Source of the DNA: Pseudoalteromonas sp. XMcav2-N
GTDB taxonomy: Bacteria > Pseudomonadota > Gammaproteobacteria > Enterobacterales > Alteromonadaceae
Direction: 5' to 3'
Assembly (NCBI RefSeq): GCF_024124545.1
Contig: NZ_JAMXSF010000015.1
Location: 90,383-154,382, forward strand
DNA length: 64,000 nucleotides
The notes below the pieces were generated by a model. That model saw only the letters and a program-made list of their open reading frames with translations. It did not search any database and had not been told where the DNA came from. This document shows, in pieces, positions 27,436-35,423 of the stretch. Made by a program: the position numbers and the translations under genes. Position 1 is the stretch's first letter. Each line of letters starts with the position of its first letter.

Positions 27436-27478
27436 GGCTGCCCCTTAACCTGTACGGCTTAATATCTAGGTCTTTTGT

Positions 27479-27508
27479 ATTATAAATTCATTGTTCACCA
27501 AACTGCAA
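27479..27508 (-). promoter_or_regulatory. Predicted promoter of the cap-like operon
   Basis: On the minus strand TTGCAG (27503-27508) and TATAAT (27479-27484) are separated by 18 bp, about 45 bp before the TTG start of the CapA gene. A perfect -10 and an acceptable -35 fit a sigma-70 promoter. Confidence 0.55.
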
Positions 27509-27522
27509 TCGTTAAGTATTAA

Positions 27523-27569
27523 TAATGCGTACATTGATGACTGAGTTATTGTACGCATTAATACGTATT
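27523..27569. promoter_or_regulatory. 11-bp inverted repeat, candidate operator between the cap-like operon and tyrR
   Basis: TAATGCGTACA (27523-27533) and TGTACGCATTA (27550-27560) are perfect inverted copies with a 16-bp spacer. A further palindrome AATACGTATT follows at 27560-27569. The repeat begins about 15 bp upstream of the predicted -35 of the cap-like promoter, the usual place for an activator. It does not match the TYR box. Confidence 0.6.
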
Positions 27570-27623
27570 TTTTTCACAGGGAGAATCTCTCTTTTTCATT
27601 ATAGTTGCTATGGCTAAAATCTC

Positions 27624-27641
27624 TGTCCAAATATGTTTACG
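27624..27641. promoter_or_regulatory. Weak TYR-box match upstream of tyrR
   Basis: TGTCCA-N6-TTTACG matches TGTAAA-N6-TTTACA at 9 of 12 positions and keeps the G and C fourteen bases apart. It lies 70-87 bp before the tyrR start, consistent with autoregulation as known for E. coli tyrR. Confidence 0.4.
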
Positions 27642-27710
27642 TTTTGCTAGTCTGGGGTCTATTCTTAGAGTATGATCCCGCAAAAGGTAGAAAACCGTTT
27701 TGAGGAACAA

Positions 27711-29267
27711 ATGCGTTTAGAAATTCACTGTGCCGATCGGATCGGTATTGCGCAGGAAATTTTGAATATCCTGGTTAAGTACCGGGTTGATCTAAAAGGA
27801 ATAGAAGTTGATTCCGTCAATTGCAGAATGTATGTGAGTTTCCCCCCTATTGAGTTTGAACAGTTTCAGAAAATTATGCCTGAAATCAGACTGATCGATG
27901 GGGTGGAGGATGTCAGAACAACGGCTTTTCTGCCTTCTGAGCGTGAACACAACGAGCTCAACACCTTACTCAGTGCACTTCCCGATGGGGTTATTTCCAT
28001 TGATGCGAAGGGTTGGGTGCGTCATTGTAACGATGCTGCATGTCGCGACCTGAACCAACCTGAAGCGGAGATCATGGGTGCCAATATTAATAACTTGCTG
28101 AAAGGGTTTAATTTTACCCGCTGGCTGGAAGGAAAAGATGTATTGGGCCAAACCACGCGGGTTGAAGTAGGCGGCGAAGACTTTATTGCTGATATTTTAC
28201 CTATCTCTGTCCCACAAGGTCCTGAAGGAGATGTGCTGGCAGGGGCGGTGATCAATATTAAATCACAAAGTCGACTGGGTCAGCAGGTTAGCGCGTTTCG
28301 TCGCTACGGGCAGGAGAGTTTTGCTGCCATCCATAGCCAGAGTACGGCGATGCGACGAGTTGTCCGCGAAGCGCGAAAAATGGCACAGCTTGAAGCCCCG
28401 ATTTTAATCACTGGTGAAACGGGGACAGGTAAAGAGCTACTTGCACGAGCCTGCCATTACGCGTCTAACCGCTCATTAAAGCCTTTTATTGCACTGTCAT
28501 GCGCCTCTTTACCTGATGATGTCGCCGAGTCAGAGTTATTTGGCTATGCCGGTTACGAAGAAAACAGTGCGCCGAAACGAGGCGTGCTGGAGCAGGCTGA
28601 TGGAGGCACCGTATTCCTTGATGAAGTTGGTGAAATGTCAACTCAGCTACAAACCAAATTGCTGCGCTTTTTGCAAGATGGCACGTTCCGAAAAGTGGGT
28701 GATGAGAATGAAGTAAAAGTCAATGTGCGCATCATCGCCGCGACGCAAAAAGATCTTCCTGCAATGGTGCAAGAAGGTAGTTTTCGTGAAGATCTCTACT
28801 ATCGTATCAATGTCTTAACGCTGGAAATTGCCCCTTTGCGTGATCGCAAAGCCGACATTAAGTCACTTGCAGAGCACTTTATTCAAAAGTATGCACAGCA
28901 AAGTGGCCATGCAACACCGGCGCTGGATGAGGAGTGCCTGCAGTTCCTAGAGCAATATCCATGGCCGGGTAATGTCAGACAACTGGAAAATGCCATTTAT
29001 CGTGCTGTGTCTATGCTAGACGACAATGAGCTGCGCATTGAACACCTTCAATTACCAACCTTTACCCATGATCTGGGTTATTTGGAATCGGACTTCGAAG
29101 GCACATTGGAGCAGGCGGTTAAGCGTTTTGAAGCAACATTGTTGCGTAAACTCTACCCAGCTTATCCCAGCTCACGTCAGCTGGCTAAACGCTTGGGATT
29201 AAGTCATACCGCGGTTGCAAATAAGCTCAGAGAGTACGGTATTAACCGAAAAACAGTGAAAGTATAA
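27711..29267 (+). CDS. tyrR: TyrR-type aromatic amino acid regulator
   Basis: 518-residue DNA-binding regulator of aromatic amino acid genes. Order of domains: ACT (about 1-70, starting MRLEIHCADRIGIAQEIL as in E. coli TyrR), PAS (about 80-190), sigma-54-type AAA+ domain with Walker A GETGTGKE near residue 235 and Walker B GGTVFLDE, and a C-terminal helix-turn-helix from about 487 (SSRQLAKRLGLSHTAVANKL). The GAFTGA loop needed for sigma-54 contact is replaced (ELFGYAGYEE), as in true TyrR, which works with sigma-70. GAGGAAC lies just before the chosen ATG; an upstream in-frame ATG adds 13 residues unlike the family. Likely targets here are hpd and itself. It is divergent from the cap-like operon. 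Confidence 0.93.
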   Translation: MRLEIHCADRIGIAQEILNILVKYRVDLKGIEVDSVNCRMYVSFPPIEFEQFQKIMPEIRLIDGVEDVRTTAFLPSEREHNELNTLLSALPDGVISIDAKGWVRHCNDAACRDLNQPEAEIMGANINNLLKGFNFTRWLEGKDVLGQTTRVEVGGEDFIADILPISVPQGPEGDVLAGAVINIKSQSRLGQQVSAFRRYGQESFAAIHSQSTAMRRVVREARKMAQLEAPILITGETGTGKELLARACHYASNRSLKPFIALSCASLPDDVAESELFGYAGYEENSAPKRGVLEQADGGTVFLDEVGEMSTQLQTKLLRFLQDGTFRKVGDENEVKVNVRIIAATQKDLPAMVQEGSFREDLYYRINVLTLEIAPLRDRKADIKSLAEHFIQKYAQQSGHATPALDEECLQFLEQYPWPGNVRQLENAIYRAVSMLDDNELRIEHLQLPTFTHDLGYLESDFEGTLEQAVKRFEATLLRKLYPAYPSSRQLAKRLGLSHTAVANKLREYGINRKTVKV

Positions 29268-29270
29268 GGT

Positions 29271-29291
29271 AAGGGGACTGTCAGTCCCCTT
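29271..29291. terminator. Shared terminator between tyrR and the convergent gene
   Basis: AAGGGGACTG (29271-29280) pairs with CAGTCCCCTT (29282-29291). It lies between the tyrR stop and the end of the convergent minus-strand gene and touches the stop of the latter, so it can serve both. Confidence 0.7.
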
Positions 29292-29781
29292 ATTTCTTCG
29301 TCCCCATGTTTTTGGTTACGCCATCCAGTTTAATATTATCTATACCTTGCTCGGTAAACTTGATAGTGACACTGATATTGTTGCGAACCAGGAAGTAATC
29401 AATATCGTCCAGACGCAACACATAATCGCCTTTTACGGGGCTCATAAACTGCTTTTTAAATAGCTCAAGTTTGTGGTCCCCAAGCTGCCAGCTGAACCCT
29501 TCGATAAAACCAGGGTTAAACTCCTGGATCCAGACCTTAGAATCATCTTTGCTCAGTGTAATGGCAACAGAGTACGATTCGGGCAATTGAGCCATATCAT
29601 AGCTGTTATCGCCAATACGAAACTTTTGAGCATCCCCTTGCCAGCCAAAGCCAAAGTTAAAATCTTTTTCTATGCCGGTGGGATAAACCAGCTGACCTTT
29701 GCCGGGCAAATCAAAATCAGCCCAGGCGTGACCTGCGCTGAACAAGGTCAATAAATACACTAGCTTGGTTATATATTTCAT
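29290..29781 (-). CDS. Secreted protein of unknown function
   Basis: 163 residues with a signal peptide (cleavage near AWA-DFD). The mature domain of about 140 residues alternates beta strands and turns (NFGFGWQGDAQKFRIG, SYSVAITLSKDDSKVW, GDYVLRLDDIDYFLVR), suggesting one beta-sandwich. No cysteines, no catalytic motif and no family recognised. The ATG used is one codon after an in-frame TTG. It stands alone, convergent with tyrR. Confidence 0.65.
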   Translation of the reverse strand: MKYITKLVYLLTLFSAGHAWADFDLPGKGQLVYPTGIEKDFNFGFGWQGDAQKFRIGDNSYDMAQLPESYSVAITLSKDDSKVWIQEFNPGFIEGFSWQLGDHKLELFKKQFMSPVKGDYVLRLDDIDYFLVRNNISVTIKFTEQGIDNIKLDGVTKNMGTKK

Positions 29782-29931
29782 CAAGTTACACTCTTCTTAG
29801 TCTTGCATAAAAGTTAATGCACAAACGCACTTTTCGCAAGTTGTGGATGAAAAGAGTGGTTTAATTCCTGCTTGTTGTGAACCCCGGCTGTGCTAAACTC
29901 GGGTTTTATGCTAACTGGTTGGACCAATAAC

Positions 29932-30471
29932 ATGAATTTGTATTTCCGCTTACTGTGGTTGTTCTGGCGGATCCGTCAGAACAAAGCCACGCAACCTCTG
30001 CTCGACGAGATTGATATTAACTTCAGAGCGTTGCCGAGTGATTGTGATATTAATTTACACCTGACTAACTCGCGCTACCTCGCCATGATGGATTTAGCGC
30101 GTACCTGGATGACTGAGCGAGTTGGGCTTTTCAGTGCGATTATGAAACGTCGCTGGTTTCCCATTGTGAATGCTACTGCGATAACCTATATCCGAGACAT
30201 CAAACCACTGCAAGAGTTTACAGTGTCAACGCGGCTAGTTGGCTGGGATCACAAATATTTTTATATCGAGCAGAAATTTCATTCAGACCGTGGTCTGCAT
30301 GCTATCGCTTATGTGCGTGGCGTGTTTAAAAGTCGTCAGGGCGTGATCAGTGTTGAAGAAATGTTGGAAGTTGCCGAGTTTACCGGTGAAGCGCCAATTT
30401 TGCCTGAAGAAGTGGTTCACTGGAAAGAAATGCTGGAGCAAAAGAAAGCACGCAATAATAAAGTGGCATAA
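29932..30471 (+). CDS. Hotdog-fold acyl-CoA/ACP thioesterase-like protein
   Basis: 179 residues, similar in layout to the 4HBT/THEM6-type hotdog proteins. An N-terminal amphipathic or membrane-binding helix (LYFRLLWLFWRIR) leads into INFRALPSDCDINLHLTNSRYLAMMDLART, where the D-x-N-x-H-x-x-N pattern is the usual hotdog active-site helix entry. VGWDHKYFYIEQKF and HAIAYVRGVFKS supply the central strands. It probably hydrolyses fatty acyl thioesters at the membrane. GGTTGGA precedes the ATG used; two earlier starts (GTG, ATG) would add 8-14 residues. No operon partner. Confidence 0.75.
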   Translation: MNLYFRLLWLFWRIRQNKATQPLLDEIDINFRALPSDCDINLHLTNSRYLAMMDLARTWMTERVGLFSAIMKRRWFPIVNATAITYIRDIKPLQEFTVSTRLVGWDHKYFYIEQKFHSDRGLHAIAYVRGVFKSRQGVISVEEMLEVAEFTGEAPILPEEVVHWKEMLEQKKARNNKVA

Positions 30472-30521
30472 AGGGTCATAGTGTTTATGACCCCTGGGGA
30501 TTGAGAAAGTAACTCTGTATC

Positions 30522-30542
30522 GTGCCCACATAGTGTGGGCAC
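30522..30542. terminator. Hairpin between the thioesterase and ompW genes
   Basis: GTGCCCACA (30522-30530) pairs with TGTGGGCAC (30534-30542). The T run is poor in either direction, but its place between convergent genes suits a shared transcript end. Confidence 0.5.
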
Positions 30543-30551
30543 CTTAAATCA

Positions 30552-31226
30552 TTAGAACTTGTATTTCACACCGAACATGGCAACAATCGGGTCTAACTCT
30601 ACATCTGAAGTTAGCGCTTGCTTACCGTCTGCGTATACGGTTGCATCAGTGTTGATGTCCATCTTAGAAATCATACCGTGCAGGCCCCACTTGTCGTTCA
30701 GGTCATAGTTGAAACCGACCTGAAGTGCTACACCAAATGAACTGTCCAGATCCACCTTAACATCATCAGTGCCTAATACACCCTTAAGTGCCGCACTTGC
30801 TTCTTCGTCGAAGAACACTGTGTAGTTCAGTCCTGCACCGATGAATGGGCGGAACTTATCATTTGCACCGAAAAAGTGATACTGCGCCAATAATGTAGGT
30901 GGTAAGTGCTTAACAGAAGCAATCTCTACGCCACCCAGTTGCGTGCTCGGGCTACCCGGAATATAGCCTACTCCTTCAACTGTGTGCGAAAACGGAGTCG
31001 CTGCAATTAATTCAAATACAATGTTATCGTTGTACTGGTAGTCAAATGTAATACCCAGTTGCGTATCAGAGTCAGCCACCAAGCCTGCTGTTTTGATTTC
31101 ATTCAACGCAGAGCCAGTGTCACTCGGATTAACGTTAATTGCGCCCACATTTACACTGAATTGAGCCTGAGCCAGTGGAGCAGTTAGCATCAGCGTAGAT
31201 AGGATAGCGGCAGTAAGTTTTTTCAT
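30552..31226 (-). CDS. ompW: OmpW-family outer membrane protein
   Basis: 224 residues: a signal peptide (cleavage near AQA-QFS) and an eight-stranded barrel ending in VKYKF, with the aromatic C-terminus needed for barrel assembly. Family hallmarks are FELIAATPFSHTVEG, KHLPPTLLAQYHF and RPFIGAGLNYTVFF. OmpW makes a narrow hydrophobic channel in the outer membrane for small hydrophobic compounds and responds to stress and oxygen. AGGAG sits six bases before the ATG used; the ATG two codons upstream abuts it. Expressed alone. Confidence 0.93.
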   Translation of the reverse strand: MKKLTAAILSTLMLTAPLAQAQFSVNVGAINVNPSDTGSALNEIKTAGLVADSDTQLGITFDYQYNDNIVFELIAATPFSHTVEGVGYIPGSPSTQLGGVEIASVKHLPPTLLAQYHFFGANDKFRPFIGAGLNYTVFFDEEASAALKGVLGTDDVKVDLDSSFGVALQVGFNYDLNDKWGLHGMISKMDINTDATVYADGKQALTSDVELDPIVAMFGVKYKF

Positions 31227-31394
31227 TTTCATCTCCTGAACCTGTACAAGGTAAATCTTTTTGTTGCAGCTATCATAGGCCGATGGGATTTTTCAAAAAC
31301 TGTTCTAGATCAATATTCAAATTGCGAGGTTTCAGAAAAAATTGAAAACTTGATTTAGATTAAGTTTTTGACTCAGATGGCCTGGGATAGCAGC

Positions 31395-32159
31395 TTAATT
31401 ATCCTGGATCATTTCGGTTTCACAGCCGCCCAGATGTTTCAGGAGTTCATCAAGGTGGCGCTTAGTAACGTCATTGAGCATGTCGCGATTGAAGCGCAGT
31501 GCCAGCTGGCACATTTTGGTATCGACAAAGCCTTCAACCGCCACCATGCGAACGGGCACTGCGTATAAAGGAGAGATCAGCAAATTTCCATCGTTCAGAT
31601 CAAAGACATCCAGCTCAAGTTCATAGGTATTAAACAAGTGCATTTCTCGGCTATACGGCGATTGCAACAACATGCCAGTTTGACTGATGTTTTTTACGTG
31701 CCCCGATAATGTGCGGCTACCAGTGCGGATCCGAACACTGTGTTCTGGTAAACCGGATAGTCTGATGGCACCACGGCGGCTGATGGTGTTCCAGGATTTA
31801 TGAACCGTTTCTTCGAGCTTGTCGGCGGTAAAGGGTTTCATCATATATTGTGATACCCCATTTTGAATAGCGCAGACTACATGCTCCCTGTCCCCCAGCG
31901 AACTCATCATGATGAAGGGAGTTTTACTGTGCTTTTTCGACTTTCTGACTCGTTTAAGCAGTTCCTCTCCGTCGATGTTTGGCATTTGCCAGTCTGCAAT
32001 GATGATATCGATATGGCGGGCGTCGAGCAGTTCTAGTGCAGCCTGACCATCCTCAGCGGTGTAGACATTTTCTGCGCCTAACCGGTTGACTAAAGTAGTA
32101 CGAACCAGATTTCTAACCAGCTGGCAGTCGTCGACGACCAAAAAACTGACATCCTGCAT
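31395..32159 (-). CDS. Response regulator with C-terminal PilZ-like domain
   Basis: 254 residues. The receiver domain (about 1-120) has the acidic pair D10-D11, phospho-acceptor Asp56 (IIIADWQMPN) and Lys108 (MMKPF), so it should be phosphorylatable. The C-terminal half (about 125-235) looks like PilZ: an Arg-rich start (SRRGAIRL), HVKNISQTGMLLQ in place of D/NxSxxG, and a closing strand MCQLALRF. The RxxxR motif is degenerate, so c-di-GMP binding is uncertain. AAGGAA precedes the ATG. No histidine kinase is adjacent. It may couple phosphorylation to motility or surface behaviour, but the target is unknown. Confidence 0.85.
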   Translation of the reverse strand: MQDVSFLVVDDCQLVRNLVRTTLVNRLGAENVYTAEDGQAALELLDARHIDIIIADWQMPNIDGEELLKRVRKSKKHSKTPFIMMSSLGDREHVVCAIQNGVSQYMMKPFTADKLEETVHKSWNTISRRGAIRLSGLPEHSVRIRTGSRTLSGHVKNISQTGMLLQSPYSREMHLFNTYELELDVFDLNDGNLLISPLYAVPVRMVAVEGFVDTKMCQLALRFNRDMLNDVTKRHLDELLKHLGGCETEMIQDN

Positions 32160-32500
32160 TACTAGTTCCTTATCTTGCAGCAATTATAACCCAATAGTGA
32201 CTTCCGGGACCCAAGATTAGGTTATCAATACTAACCTTCACATACTTAGTTCTAGCATACACAGGGCAATTGACAACTTGTTATCGAAATTGACCAATAT
32301 ATGACAGAGCCCTGGGTGTTATTGTGTTTTTCGCAATGGTCATTTGTCACAAAACTGCCTTGCAGACGACATGAACTGGTCACGCTCGGGCGGTGTAATC
32401 GGGAGAGAAAAGCATGACCACTGGATACCAAGTGACACGCGTTGTGTGACTGAACCGGATCCCAGTGCGCTCAATATTCAGAACACAGGAAATGTAGAGT
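32160..32500. other. Gene-free divergent intergenic region
   Basis: About 340 bp between the divergent REC-PilZ gene and dapE. It should hold both promoters. A TTGACA at about 32271 has no clear -10 at the right distance. I see no RNA gene, repeat or convincing operator. Confidence 0.4.
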
Positions 32501-33679
32501 ATGCCTTCCCATGCGACGAAACCTGCTGCTAAACACAGCCCGCAACATGATACCGTCAACACCCTGAGACGTTTGATTACCGCGCCGTCTGTCACCCCTG
32601 ATGATGCTGGTACAATAGAATATCTTTCACAGCGCCTGAGTGCTTTAGGATTTGAATGTACGCCACTTGACTGTAATGGCGTTCGCAATTTGGTTGCCAG
32701 ACGGCAGTTTGGCCCTGGTCCTGTTATGGCTTTTGCGGGGCATGTTGATGTCGTACCGGCCAATCCAAGAGGCTGGATTGCACATCCTTTCGCTGCGGCT
32801 GTGATTGATGACGTTATTTATGGACGTGGAGCGGCAGATATGAAAGGTGGTGTGGCTGCTATGCTCAGTGCAACTGAACGTTTATGTGAACAGACGCAGC
32901 ATTGTCAGGGCACGCTATTTTGGTTAATCACTTCAGATGAAGAAGGTGAAGCCGAATATGGCTCTAAAATCATGGCAGAGTATTTGGCCCAACAAGGCGT
33001 TACACTCGATGCCTGTTTGGTTGGCGAGCCTACTTCACATCAACAGGTTGGTGACACGATTAAAAATGGCCGTCGTGGCGCCATCTCCGGACGTATACAG
33101 ATACAAGGCAAAGCAGGGCACGTCGCTTACCCGGAACAAACCATCAATGCCGCTCATATCGCCGGAGAGCTGGTTAATGAGTTAGCAAACATCAGCTGGT
33201 GGAAAGATGTTTTGGGTTCGCAAACGAGTTTGCAGGTTACCGGTCTGACTGTACCGGATATCGTCGATAACCTGGTGCCGGCAAGCTGTGAAATAACCTT
33301 TAATGTGCGCTATAGCCACGCGTATAAAAGTCGGGAAATCTATCAGATAGTTGCACAGGCGCTGGCACCTTGGGGTGACCATGTCAATGTGCAATGGGAG
33401 CGCCCTTGTGAGTCCTATTACACGGGGAGTCGAGAAGCTGCATGCTTTCTTAGCCTGGTTGAGCAAGCGATATTTCGGGTCAGAGGTCAGTTTCCGGCAC
33501 TCAGTACAGCGGGTGGCACGTCGGATGGTCGCTTTTTTGCCTCAAATGAGACTCAGGTGATTGAGTGCGGGGTCAAAAACGACTCTATTCATCAGGTAAA
33601 TGAACATGTATCAGTAGCAGATCTCCATGCCATTGAGGAGATCTATACCGCTGTTTTGACCGACTACTTTGGCGTTTGA
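32501..33679 (+). CDS. dapE: Succinyl-diaminopimelate desuccinylase
   Basis: Cytosolic di-zinc M20 enzyme that removes succinate from N-succinyl-LL-diaminopimelate, giving LL-DAP for lysine and peptidoglycan synthesis. 392 residues; E. coli DapE has 375. Motifs in order: AGHVDVVP (metal His/Asp), YGRGAADMKGG, the catalytic Glu in SDEEGEAEYG, VGEPTS, the dimer domain with RRGAISG and GHVAYPE, and AGGTSDGRFFA near the end with the last metal His in NDSIHQVNEHV. The first 18 or so residues are an unusual polar extension, so the true start could be later. Not linked here to other dap genes. Confidence 0.93.
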   Translation: MPSHATKPAAKHSPQHDTVNTLRRLITAPSVTPDDAGTIEYLSQRLSALGFECTPLDCNGVRNLVARRQFGPGPVMAFAGHVDVVPANPRGWIAHPFAAAVIDDVIYGRGAADMKGGVAAMLSATERLCEQTQHCQGTLFWLITSDEEGEAEYGSKIMAEYLAQQGVTLDACLVGEPTSHQQVGDTIKNGRRGAISGRIQIQGKAGHVAYPEQTINAAHIAGELVNELANISWWKDVLGSQTSLQVTGLTVPDIVDNLVPASCEITFNVRYSHAYKSREIYQIVAQALAPWGDHVNVQWERPCESYYTGSREAACFLSLVEQAIFRVRGQFPALSTAGGTSDGRFFASNETQVIECGVKNDSIHQVNEHVSVADLHAIEEIYTAVLTDYFGV

Positions 33680-33696
33680 ACCCCACACTGTGGAAA

Positions 33697-34233
33697 CTAC
33701 TGAGCCAGTTCCTTGCGCAGTTGTCTCTGCATGGCTCTTAGCCCCTGTATTTTCTCTCTTGCTTCCTGAAGTTGTTGCTCTGGGAGCTTATGCCTGACTC
33801 CTTTTTCCAGCAGCAGCTCTAGTCGGGCAACTTTTTTATCTACTGCGGCGATATAGTCCTGTTTCATCTTATCCATTTCGCCAGACTGATAGGCCTGGTA
33901 GGCTTGATGATCGGATAGGTCTCCAGAATATACCGGAGCCGGCGTACTTGAGGCTATGGGCGGGATATAAGGTGCGTCTTCAGGTGCAGGTTCTTCACTG
34001 GGGTCGGCTACAGCAGCAGGCATTTTAGCTGTGCTGGCCAAAGGCATCGAAATCGTCGTGGTTTCGGAGACGGTTGATGTGTTGTGTTGATATCCTGCTT
34101 GCTCAGTGGGGGTAAAGGTGCGCTGTGAGTGCACCTTTGCAGTGAGCAAAGGCGCAAGGGATGACAGGACCCAAAGTGCATAACCCAAACCTGTCAGGAC
34201 GAGCGCCAGTGTGACTGCCTGTAACCGGGTCAT
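33697..34233 (-). CDS. Single-pass membrane protein with C-terminal coiled coil
   Basis: 178 residues, family not recognised. A transmembrane helix at about 5-30 is followed by a Pro/Ser/Thr/Ala-rich linker (about 40-110) and a charged helical C-terminus (about 120-178) with heptad-like Leu spacing (KKVARLELLLEKGVRHKLPEQ). Its ATG overlaps the TGA of the PPIase-like gene (TGATG), so the two are translationally coupled. The layout, an inner-membrane anchor and flexible spacer holding a helical domain in the periplasm, resembles the architecture of steric foldases, but no sequence motif of the lipase-foldase family is visible. Confidence 0.6.
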   Translation of the reverse strand: MTRLQAVTLALVLTGLGYALWVLSSLAPLLTAKVHSQRTFTPTEQAGYQHNTSTVSETTTISMPLASTAKMPAAVADPSEEPAPEDAPYIPPIASSTPAPVYSGDLSDHQAYQAYQSGEMDKMKQDYIAAVDKKVARLELLLEKGVRHKLPEQQLQEAREKIQGLRAMQRQLRKELAQ

Positions 34234-35423
34234 CAGAGTGTTACCCCATTTTGTGTTTGCCAGCGCCTGAATTTTTGCTGATAAGCTGCCTGGGCGTGTT
34301 GTATGGTCAGCGCTTCTAATGCCTGATAACGCACTGTTTCACTGTTCTGAGCGTAATAGGCATATTCTGGGTGCTGGGTATATACCACAGCCCACCGACC
34401 TGATGGCGTCCGCACCGGAGGGGTTGCTTTGCCTGGCTGACTGCTAAAAGCCAGTTGTATAAGCCAGCGTTTTTGATGTTCCCGGGTAATAGAGACCAGT
34501 GTGGCTTTGCCTGCAGCGTCGAACTCATTGTGTTGCTGTGTCTCTTTTAGTGCCTGTGCCAGGCCTTTTTTACTCATGAGGCGATGAAATTGTTGTGCCT
34601 GCGCCTGTGATTCAAAGGTGGTTGCCATGGCTTTCAGTGTTGATTTGTACCTGAAGTCTTTGCGATGCTGCTGATAATAGCGCTGTATTTCAGCTTGTGA
34701 GATAGTCGCTCTGAGTTGCTCCAGATATGTGCTGCGCTCACCGTGCAGTTGTGCTTTTATTCCTAAAAACGCCAGCATCGGAGGACGTAATAACTCGCCT
34801 TTAGCCAACAGTTCCAGGCGTGACATGGTTAGTCCATGCTTTGCCAGCAGAGGCTCGGCTCTGTTGGTGAGGTGCGCATAGTAGCGCCGCTCATCAAGCT
34901 GATGAACAAGCAAGTCGATGTCACCCTGATGAAGGCGAAATCGATTCTGCATCGATTGACTGATGAGTAGGTCCGCCAAGGTTACTTTGGGTGTGTCGAG
35001 CACCCGCACTTGCTGCCACTGTTCGAGTTGCCTGGTTTGGTAGTTGCCATTAGCAGGGTAATCTCCAAGCAGTTTAGAGAGTACTTGTGCGCTAAAAGGG
35101 GCAGCTGATTTCTCTTTTTTGATGGATTTGAGTTCGGGAAATTGATGCGTAAGCAAAGTGACAATAAGACGACGGATATGGTAGTCATTATCAAACCCGA
35201 CACTGGATTGACGGATCATCTGCTCGGGGTTGAGTTGCTGGGCTGTAGCCAGCAAAAACTGATTTTCAAGCAAGTGCTTATTCAGGTCTGCCGAGGATAA
35301 ACCGCGACCCTGCTGCGTATAGAGAGACTGCATCAGAGCCAGTTCAGGCTTAGTTAGTTGAGTCAGTGTTGCCCAACATGGCAGGCTTAAACAGCCTGCC
35401 AGGAGTAAAACAAGGTAGTTCAT
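34233..35423 (-). CDS. Exported PpiC/SurA-like chaperone-type protein
   Basis: 396 residues with a signal peptide (cleavage near CWA-TLT). The helical N-terminal part (about 20-240) ends in EIQRYYQQHRKDFRY, which is where SurA/PpiD-like proteins enter the parvulin domain. The following region (about 250-370: FESQAQAQQFHRLMSKKGLAQAL, then TPSGRWAVVYTQHPE) has the order of a parvulin fold, but its catalytic residues are not obvious, so it may be a chaperone without isomerase activity. The ATG overlaps the stop of the phospholipase-like gene (TAATG). It probably helps fold or export that enzyme. Confidence 0.6.
   Translation of the reverse strand: MNYLVLLLAGCLSLPCWATLTQLTKPELALMQSLYTQQGRGLSSADLNKHLLENQFLLATAQQLNPEQMIRQSSVGFDNDYHIRRLIVTLLTHQFPELKSIKKEKSAAPFSAQVLSKLLGDYPANGNYQTRQLEQWQQVRVLDTPKVTLADLLISQSMQNRFRLHQGDIDLLVHQLDERRYYAHLTNRAEPLLAKHGLTMSRLELLAKGELLRPPMLAFLGIKAQLHGERSTYLEQLRATISQAEIQRYYQQHRKDFRYKSTLKAMATTFESQAQAQQFHRLMSKKGLAQALKETQQHNEFDAAGKATLVSITREHQKRWLIQLAFSSQPGKATPPVRTPSGRWAVVYTQHPEYAYYAQNSETVRYQALEALTIQHAQAAYQQKFRRWQTQNGVTL

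Noticed and set aside
27672..27711. Upstream ATG of tyrR
   Set aside because: It adds 13 residues before the conserved start MRLEIHC, and the strong GAGGAAC signal precedes the later ATG.
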